Shown: positions 58,534 through 64,000 of the stretch, piece by piece
How the letters are laid out: each line of letters starts with the position of its first letter
Numbering within the stretch: the stretch's first letter is position 1
Source of the DNA: Planctomycetota bacterium
Lineage (GTDB): Bacteria > Planctomycetota > Phycisphaerae > Sedimentisphaerales > Anaerohalosphaeraceae
Assembly (NCBI GenBank): GCA_029552545.1
Contig: JAKPDO010000002.1
Location: forward strand, 1 to 64,000
Length of the DNA stretch: 64,000 nt
Direction of reading: 5' to 3'
The notes under the pieces: model-generated
The model's database searches: none
What the model was told of the DNA's origin: nothing
Seen by the model: only the letters and a program-made list of their open reading frames with translations
Made by a program: the position numbers and the translations under genes

Positions 58534-59133
58534 ATGAAGAGTCTTCTGCAGTGTCCCTGCTGCGGTCCCGGCGGATGGATGGTTTGGCTGCTGGCGGCGG
58601 CGGGGATGTGGGGGCTGCTCCAATGGATGCGGCCGCTTAAAAACTCGAAAGGGGATTCGATGAACAAGACCGTCAAAATCCTGATAGGAATCGGATTGAT
58701 TGCGGCCGTCGCCCTTGTTTTGGCCGTCAAACACCAAAATCAGCAAAAAAACGCATCAGTCCTTCAACCGTCATCGGGCACAATGGAGGTCCAGCCGGCC
58801 GATTCCTCCCTGCCGCGTCTGGTGGACCTCGGCGCCGGCAAGTGCATCCCCTGCAAAATGATGGCCCCCATCCTCGAATCCCTCAAACAGGAATACGCCG
58901 GCAAATTCGACGTGATCTTCATCGACGTCTGGGAAAAACCGGACGAAGGGGCACAATACGGCATCCGAATGATTCCGACACAGATTTTCTTTGACCCGTC
59001 CGGAAAAGAACTGTTCCGACACGAAGGATTCTTCTCCAAAGAAGACATCCTGGCCAAATGGAAGGAACTGGGGTTTGACTTTTCCGCCCCGGCGGGTGAA
59101 TCGGCACCGCAAACGGAGACTCTGTCTCCTTAA
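58534..59133 (+). CDS. Membrane-anchored thioredoxin-like protein (CIPC)
   Basis: This protein has 199 residues from ATG 58534 behind AAAGGA. The N-terminus has a Cys-rich stretch (LQCPCCGPGG), a first hydrophobic segment (WMVWLLAAAGMWGLL) and, after a polar gap, a second (VKILIGIGLIAAVALVLAV, about 46-66). The ATG at 58660 would give a protein with the second span only, so two gene products or a merged start are possible. The thioredoxin domain (about 90-190) has active site GAGKCIPCKMMAP and cis-Pro IRMIPTQIFF, and is outside the cytoplasm in the simplest topology. Confidence 0.88.
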   Translation: MKSLLQCPCCGPGGWMVWLLAAAGMWGLLQWMRPLKNSKGDSMNKTVKILIGIGLIAAVALVLAVKHQNQQKNASVLQPSSGTMEVQPADSSLPRLVDLGAGKCIPCKMMAPILESLKQEYAGKFDVIFIDVWEKPDEGAQYGIRMIPTQIFFDPSGKELFRHEGFFSKEDILAKWKELGFDFSAPAGESAPQTETLSP

Positions 59134-59153
59134 AGAAAAAGGATGAAACCTGT

Positions 59154-60086
59154 ATGAAACATTTTCCCTTTGTCTTGCTTTTGCTTGTATTCCTTTGTGC
59201 ATCTGTTGGTTCCAAAGCCGAGGAAACCCCGCCGGCTTCCAAACAAACCGTTCAGCAGCTTTATCCGGATTTAACGCAGGGAGCCCTTTCCCTGGCGGTT
59301 CCCGAGGACCTTCCGGAGGGCATCCTGCTGCAGGCGGGCGCGGTGCAAATTACGCTGGATACAATCGCCAAACTCATCGATTCCCAGCCCGCTTCCGTCC
59401 GTGACGAGTTTAAAAACAATGCCTTCTTCCTTCTGGAGCAGGAGGCCGTCGAACGGATTCTTCCTGAGCTGGCCAAAAAAGTTCTGCCTGCTTCAGAAGA
59501 CAAATCCGGAAAGAGCACATGGGCCCTGGTGGACGAGTTTTTTGAAACCGTTGTTTTTCAATCGGTTCAGGTCTCTGAAGAGGAAATGCTGACCTTTTAC
59601 AAGGCCAACCCGGACCTGTTCGGCGGGGCCTCCTTGGAACAGGTCAAGGCGCCGCTGAAAGCGTATCTGCTCGATCGGAAAAAACAGCAGGCCGCCTCCG
59701 AGTACATTCAAAAACTCGGAGAACAGATTCCGATCCGTGTCTCTAAAGACTGGCTCATCAAACAAGCGCAGGCAGCCCTCGAAAACCCCGTGGACAAGGC
59801 CCGCAGAAGCCAAAAACCTTCGTTGGTTGATTTTGGCGCCGACGGCTGCCGCCCCTGCGAGATGATGACCCCCATCCTCGAAACCCTTCGCAAAAAGTAC
59901 GAAGGAAAACTCAACGTGGTGTTCGTCCATGTCCGCAAACAGCCGATTTTGGCCTCCCGATACGGCATTCAGGCTATCCCCGTCCAGATTTTTTTTGACT
60001 CGAACGGCAAAGAAGTCTTCCGACACGAGGGCTTCCTCCCGCAGGACGAAATCGAGAAAAAACTAAAAGAGATTGGAGTGCCCTAA
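59154..60086 (+). CDS. Secreted SurA-N-like / thioredoxin fusion (CRPC)
   Basis: This exported protein of 310 residues has a signal peptide (1-21) and a helical domain at about 30-205 that resembles the chaperone part of SurA/PpiC proteins (LQAGAVQITLDTIAKLID, VSEEEMLTFYKANPDLF), without a parvulin domain. A thioredoxin domain follows (about 215-310; GADGCRPCEMMTP, cis-Pro IQAIPVQIFF). The thioredoxin half is about 50% identical by eye to the preceding protein, so one arose by duplication. It may refold or reduce exported partners. Confidence 0.88.
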   Translation: MKHFPFVLLLLVFLCASVGSKAEETPPASKQTVQQLYPDLTQGALSLAVPEDLPEGILLQAGAVQITLDTIAKLIDSQPASVRDEFKNNAFFLLEQEAVERILPELAKKVLPASEDKSGKSTWALVDEFFETVVFQSVQVSEEEMLTFYKANPDLFGGASLEQVKAPLKAYLLDRKKQQAASEYIQKLGEQIPIRVSKDWLIKQAQAALENPVDKARRSQKPSLVDFGADGCRPCEMMTPILETLRKKYEGKLNVVFVHVRKQPILASRYGIQAIPVQIFFDSNGKEVFRHEGFLPQDEIEKKLKEIGVP

Positions 60087-60089
60087 ACG

Positions 60090-60788
60090 ATGCAGGAACT
60101 GTTCACCCAGCTGACCCGTGCCGTAGAAGGCGCCGGATGGATGGCCGCCTCGGCTTCCTTTCTCTGGGGCGTGCTGAGCATCCTGCTCAGTCCCTGTCAT
60201 CTGGCCAGTATTCCGCTGATTATCGGCTTTATCGATGAACAGGGGCGGATTTCCGCCCGAAGGGCCTTCTGGATTTCTCTGCTGTTCGCCGTCGGGATTC
60301 TGCTGACCATTGCGGCCGTCGGAGCCCTGACCGCCGCAGCCGGACGAATGATGGGCGATGTCGGCAAATACGGAAATTATTTCGTCGCGTTCATCTTTTT
60401 CGCCGTAGGACTGCATCTTGTAGAGGTCATTCCAATGCCCTGGTCCGGACCGGGACAGGTAAACACCAAACGAAAAGGGCTCTTGGCGGCTTTTTTCCTC
60501 GGACTGATTTTCGGCATCGCGCTGGGGCCGTGCACCTTCGCCTACATGGCCCCGATGCTGGCCGTAACGTTTAAGCTGGCTTCTGCGGATATGGTTTACG
60601 GCATTTTTCTGCTGCTGATGTACGGCATCGGCCACTGCTCCGTTATCGTCCTGGCGGGCACCTTTACCGAAGCGGTGCAGCGGTACCTGAACTGGAATGA
60701 ACAATCCAGAGGGGCCGTCCGATTAAAGAAAATCTGCGGGGTTCTGGTCCTGCTGGCCGGACTGTGGCTGATTTACACCGCCCCGTAA
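60090..60788 (+). CDS. ccdA: CcdA/DsbD-type transmembrane thiol reductant carrier
   Basis: This membrane protein of 232 residues has six spans. The two redox Cys are in LLSPCHLASIPLI (span 1) and LGPCTFAYMAPML (span 4), as in CcdA, which passes electrons from cytoplasmic thioredoxin to exported thioredoxins. It starts three bases after the secreted thioredoxin fusion, so the pair is tightly coupled. Next to the two exported thioredoxins it forms a plausible trans-envelope reducing chain. Confidence 0.92.
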   Translation: MQELFTQLTRAVEGAGWMAASASFLWGVLSILLSPCHLASIPLIIGFIDEQGRISARRAFWISLLFAVGILLTIAAVGALTAAAGRMMGDVGKYGNYFVAFIFFAVGLHLVEVIPMPWSGPGQVNTKRKGLLAAFFLGLIFGIALGPCTFAYMAPMLAVTFKLASADMVYGIFLLLMYGIGHCSVIVLAGTFTEAVQRYLNWNEQSRGAVRLKKICGVLVLLAGLWLIYTAP

Positions 60789-60858
60789 AGCCGAAGATAT
60801 CAGCTTGATTGGAATCCTGCGGATTCCGCGACAAAAAAAACGAAAGGAAACAGCGGTC

Positions 60859-61311
60859 ATGACGGCAAATGGAACAAAACTTCGCATCCTCTTTCTCTGT
60901 ACAGGCAATTCCTGCCGGAGCCAGATGGCCGAGGGCTGGGCCCGTCATCTCAAAGGCGGCTGCGTGGAGCCCTATTCGGCTGGCATCGAAACGCACGGCC
61001 TGAACCCGCTGGCCGTCCGTGTGATGGCCGAAGCGGGCGTGGACATCTCCGCCCACCGCTCCAAGCACCTCGATGAGGTCCGGCATATTCCGTTCGACTA
61101 TGTCATCACCGTCTGCGACCACGCGCACGAAAGCTGCCCGCTGTTTCCCGGCAAAACTAAAATCCTGCACGTCGGCTTTGAAGACCCGCCGCGCCTGGCC
61201 AAAGCCGCCAAAACGGAGGAAGAAGCCCTGAACTGCTACCGCCGGGTGCGCGACCAAATCCGCGCCTTCATCGAACAGATTCCGGATATCCTCCCGGAAA
61301 AAGAAACGTAA
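60859..61311 (+). CDS. arsC: Arsenate reductase, thioredoxin-coupled (LMW phosphatase type)
   Basis: This protein of 150 residues has the low-molecular-weight phosphatase P-loop FLCTGNSCRSQMAEGW, and a downstream Cys pair region VCDHAHESCPLF. In this class three Cys relay electrons from thioredoxin to reduce arsenate to arsenite. The start at 60859 follows AAAGGAAACAG; an upstream in-frame start adds only a basic stretch. It is 70 bases after ccdA. Confidence 0.94.
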   Translation: MTANGTKLRILFLCTGNSCRSQMAEGWARHLKGGCVEPYSAGIETHGLNPLAVRVMAEAGVDISAHRSKHLDEVRHIPFDYVITVCDHAHESCPLFPGKTKILHVGFEDPPRLAKAAKTEEEALNCYRRVRDQIRAFIEQIPDILPEKET

Positions 61312-61338
61312 ACCACAGGAAAAGAAGTGAGGTTTGTT

Positions 61339-62178
61339 ATGACCGACTCTGCCAAAGAAACCATCCGACAAACCGTTCGGCAGGAGTATTCCAAAATTGC
61401 TCAAGGGAAGTCTTCCTGCTGCTGCGGCTGCACTCCTTCCGCTCAGCTGGCACAAAATCTTGGCTATTCGAGCGATGAACTGGCCCTTTTGCCCGATGGA
61501 GCCAACCTCGGGCTGTCCTGCGGCAATCCGACGGCGCTGGCAGACCTGAAACCCGGACAGGTTGTACTGGACTTGGGCAGCGGCGGCGGAATCGATGTCT
61601 TCATTGCCGCCTGCAAAGTCGGCCCGACCGGACGAGCCGTCGGCGTCGATATGACCCCGGACATGGTCAGCAAGGCCCGGGCCTCTATTGCCGCCTTCAC
61701 AAAAAAAACCGGACTGTCCAATGTGGAGTTTCGACTCGGGGAAATTGAACACCTGCCCGTCGCCGACGGCACCATTGACGTGGTCATCTCCAACTGCGTT
61801 ATCAATCTTTCCCCCGACAAACAGCAGGTCTGGAATGAAATCGCCCGGGTTCTCAAGCCCGTCGGCAAGGCCTGCATCTCCGACCTGGCCCTCCGAAAAC
61901 CGCTGCCGGAAAACATTGCCCGCTCGGCCGCCGCCCTGGTCAGCTGTGTTGCCGGAGCCGTGCCGGTCGAACAGACCCTTCAGATGGCCAAACAGGCCGG
62001 CCTGTGCAGTCTGAAGGTAGAAGAACATCCCTACAGCATCGAGCTGGCGGCCGACTGCAATGACCCGCTGTATCGGCAGGTCAAAGAATCCCTGCCGCCG
62101 GGGGCCAAACTAAGCGACTATATCATCAGCATCAATCTGACGGCCTTCAAACCTGAAAGAAAAGAGGTCTTACAATGA
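61339..62178 (+). CDS. arsM: Arsenite S-adenosylmethionine methyltransferase
   Basis: This protein of about 279 residues has Rossmann-type SAM motif [19 protein letters not shown] and the ArsM Cys set: [10 protein letters not shown] near residue 28, [15 protein letters not shown], and [13 protein letters not shown]. These match the three to four arsenic-binding Cys of characterised ArsM. It methylates arsenite to mono- and dimethyl forms. GTG 61327 is an alternative start four codons earlier. Its stop overlaps the acr3 start by four bases. Confidence 0.95.
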   Translation: MTDSAKETIRQTVRQEYSKIAQGKSSCCCGCTPSAQLAQNLGYSSDELALLPDGANLGLSCGNPTALADLKPGQVVLDLGSGGGIDVFIAACKVGPTGRAVGVDMTPDMVSKARASIAAFTKKTGLSNVEFRLGEIEHLPVADGTIDVVISNCVINLSPDKQQVWNEIARVLKPVGKACISDLALRKPLPENIARSAAALVSCVAGAVPVEQTLQMAKQAGLCSLKVEEHPYSIELAADCNDPLYRQVKESLPPGAKLSDYIISINLTAFKPERKEVLQ

Positions 62179-63377
62179 ACCAGGAGCCGATTGTTCAGAA
62201 ACCGCAAAAGGGACTCAGCATCTTCGAGAAATATCTGACCGTGTGGGTAATTCTCTGCATTGCCGGCGGGATTGGGCTGGGCAAACTGGCCCCCGGTCTG
62301 GCCAAAACCCTCGACGGAATGGCCGTGTATGTCAATCAGGCGCCGGTTATTTCCATCCCGATTGCCGTGTGCCTGTTTTTTATGATGTACCCGATTATGG
62401 TCAAGATTGACTTTGCCGAGGTTCTCAAGGCGGGCAAGAGCATCAAACCCGTCGCCCTGACTTTGTTCGTCAACTGGGCGATTAAGCCGTTCACGATGTA
62501 CGCCATCGCCCTGTTTTTCTTAGGCACGCTCTTTTACGGCTTCATCGGGCCGGACGCCGTGGACGTTGTCAAGATGCCCTTCGGGCTGGATTTGCCCGTC
62601 GGCGCTTCCTATGGCGTCGGCACCGTCGTGCTCGAAAACGGCGTCAAGATGCTTCAGGTGCCGCTGTGGCGCAGCTACCTGGCCGGCTGCATCCTGCTGG
62701 GCATCGCCCCCTGCACCGCGATGGTGCTGGTCTGGGGTTATCTGGCCAAGGGAAACGACGGGCATACGCTGGTGATGGTGGCGATTAATTCGCTGACGAT
62801 GCTGGTTCTGTACGGTCCGCTGGGCGGCTTCCTCTTGGGCGTCGGCAAGCTGCCGGTTCCCTGGCAGGCCCTGCTGCTGTCCATCGCCGTCTATGTTGCT
62901 CTGCCGCTGGCCGCCGGGTTCTTCTCCCGCCGGTGGATTCTGGCCCGCAAGGGTTCCGAATGGTTCGAAACAAAATTCCTGCATATTCTCACGCCGATTA
63001 CCATCGTCGCTTTGCTGCTGACGCTGGTGCTGCTGTTTTCCTTCAAGGGCGAAACCATTCTGAACAATCCTCTGACAATTCTGTGGATTGCCGTCCCGCT
63101 GTTTATTCAAACCTGTCTGATTTTTGCAGTGGCCTATGCTTTGGCGCGTTGGCTGAAGCTGAATTATGCGGATGCGGCGCCGTCGGCGATGATTGGGGCC
63201 AGTAATCATTTCGAAGTGGCGATTGCTACGGCAACGATGCTTTTCGGCCTGTCCTCCGGCGCAGCGCTGGCCACGGTCGTCGGCGTGCTTATCGAAGTGC
63301 CGGTGATGCTGATGCTGGTCAAAATCTGCCTGAAAACGCAGCACTGGTTCCGATCCGCCGTCGTAGAAACCCGATAG
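62175..63377 (+). CDS. acr3: Arsenite efflux transporter ACR3
   Basis: This membrane protein of 400 residues has about ten spans. It shows the Acr3 features [58 protein letters not shown] (the essential Cys) and [15 protein letters not shown]. It exports arsenite using the proton gradient. It is fused by ATGA overlap to arsM, so methylation and export are co-translated. Confidence 0.96.
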   Translation: MNQEPIVQKPQKGLSIFEKYLTVWVILCIAGGIGLGKLAPGLAKTLDGMAVYVNQAPVISIPIAVCLFFMMYPIMVKIDFAEVLKAGKSIKPVALTLFVNWAIKPFTMYAIALFFLGTLFYGFIGPDAVDVVKMPFGLDLPVGASYGVGTVVLENGVKMLQVPLWRSYLAGCILLGIAPCTAMVLVWGYLAKGNDGHTLVMVAINSLTMLVLYGPLGGFLLGVGKLPVPWQALLLSIAVYVALPLAAGFFSRRWILARKGSEWFETKFLHILTPITIVALLLTLVLLFSFKGETILNNPLTILWIAVPLFIQTCLIFAVAYALARWLKLNYADAAPSAMIGASNHFEVAIATATMLFGLSSGAALATVVGVLIEVPVMLMLVKICLKTQHWFRSAVVETR

Positions 63378-63393
63378 AAAGGAAACGGAACCG

Positions 63394-63807
63394 ATGAAGC
63401 AGAAAAACTCTGTGTGGCTGGTGGCGGCGGCGGCGCTGGTGCTGCTGCTGATTGTCCAGTTTATCCAGACCCGCCGCTATCAGGCCCAGACCGAGAATTT
63501 CCCGGATGACTCCATCGTCGGACAGGGCAGGCCGGTGCTTGTGCAAATTACGTCGGCCTCCTGCATTTACTGCCGGCGGATGATGCCGACCCTGACGGAG
63601 CTGGCCCGGACACACGCCACGCACTTTGCGATTGCACTGGTTTCCATGGACCGGCAGCCCCAGGCAGGCCGAAAATACGAGGTGCAGGCCCTTCCGATGC
63701 AGATTTTTTACGATGCACAGGGAAAGGAACTGTCCCGTCACGTCGGTGCGATGAGCCGCGAGGAAATCCTCCAGCAGTGGCGTCAGGCGGGCGTGGCGGT
63801 TCCGTAG
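63394..63807 (+). CDS. Membrane-anchored thioredoxin-like protein (CIYC)
   Basis: This protein of 137 residues has an N-terminal span (VWLVAAAALVLLLIVQFI, about 7-24) and one thioredoxin domain with active site SASCIYCRRMMP and cis-Pro VQALPMQIFY. It is the fourth thioredoxin-fold gene of the operon and the last, 16 bases after acr3. The topology suggests it works outside the cytoplasm, supplied by CcdA. Confidence 0.88.
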   Translation: MKQKNSVWLVAAAALVLLLIVQFIQTRRYQAQTENFPDDSIVGQGRPVLVQITSASCIYCRRMMPTLTELARTHATHFAIALVSMDRQPQAGRKYEVQALPMQIFYDAQGKELSRHVGAMSREEILQQWRQAGVAVP

Positions 63808-63813
63808 CCGTTT

Positions 63814-64000
63814 TTATTCCCGCCGCTGCTGCTGGCGCAAATAATCCACAGGCGCCCGGTCATCCGTCAGCACCCGCGCCTGCGGGTCCGGCTTCAAATC
63901 CGGACGAAAGCAGCGGGCAACGGCCGGAAGACTGAATGCAAACTTGTGCTTGTCCTGCAGCGTTCGGGCCCGCTCCAGAAACGCCGGCCCCTGCGGCACC
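63814..64000 (-). CDS. C-terminal fragment, possibly spermidine-synthase-like protein
   Basis: The frame runs off the right edge; 62 C-terminal residues are visible. The tail ARVLTDDRAPVDYLRQQ resembles the LTDD-x-APV ending of spermidine-synthase-like and fused MFS/spermidine-synthase proteins. The stop lies seven bases after the convergent thioredoxin gene. The assignment rests on this one short motif. Confidence 0.55.
   Translation of the reverse strand, partial: VPQGPAFLERARTLQDKHKFAFSLPAVARCFRPDLKPDPQARVLTDDRAPVDYLRQQQRRE

Overview
The window reads as a chromosomal segment of a planctomycete, most likely class Phycisphaerae (Sedimentisphaerales-like). This is an inference from gene style: many secreted proteins end in a two-repeat, calcium-loop 'dockerin-like' domain closing in W-L; there is a DUF1559-type pseudopilin with an H-x9-DG tail, UroD-like proteins, LamG/FN3-rich glycoside hydrolases, and housekeeping genes in unusual company. 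I saw no rRNA, tRNA, CRISPR array or insertion sequence.

Layout. (1) 1-18.6 kb, plus strand: a xylan/arabinoxylan degradation cluster. It holds a LamG-dockerin fragment, a GH43 with CBM6 and dockerin, a GH43-CBM6-GH30 multidomain enzyme, a GH43-GH43-GH127 triple-enzyme fusion, a single GH43, a double-domain esterase and a GH95. Together they would cut the backbone, remove arabinose, xylose, acyl and galactose/fucose side groups, and leave monomers. (2) 18.7-30.9 kb: secreted and envelope proteins. These are a LamG/Ig-like/dockerin protein, a dockerin protein with cohesin-like beta-sandwich regions coupled to a C39-peptidase-like protein, a pseudopilin, an ECF sigma/zinc-finger anti-sigma pair, and two paralogous membrane proteins. 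(3) 31-42.5 kb: asnS with an extra coiled-coil insertion, a PpiC lipoprotein, a YbaK-type deacylase, nrdR with probable NrdR boxes plus a solo ATP-cone protein, and a seven-gene minus-strand run (ferritin-like protein, coiled-coil lipoprotein, EIIA-Ntr-like protein, GspF, rnpA, MerR, Mce). (4) 42.7-46.6 kb: a UroD-like protein, a sugar-porter transporter and a GH5 enzyme. (5) 47-55.9 kb: a ParA-type ATPase fused to a glycogen-binding (CBM48/AMPK-type) domain, ftsK, an FtsB-like protein downstream of eno, an alpha/beta hydrolase and a choice-of-anchor (HYDIN-like) secreted protein. (6) 56.1-63.8 kb, plus strand: an eleven-gene arsenic operon. It contains arsR with a clear operator, a DUF318/ArsP-like permease, four thioredoxin-fold proteins, a DGC-domain protein, CcdA, arsC, arsM and acr3. 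The window ends in the 3' part of a minus-strand gene resembling a spermidine-synthase-type protein.

The observations I rate highest are the ParA-CBM48 fusion (possible positioning of a polysaccharide granule), the arsenic operon with a trans-membrane thiol relay, the triple GH43-GH43-GH127 enzyme, the dockerin/cohesin-like protein, and a run of secreted-protein genes whose signal-peptide regions are disrupted by what look like single-base changes.
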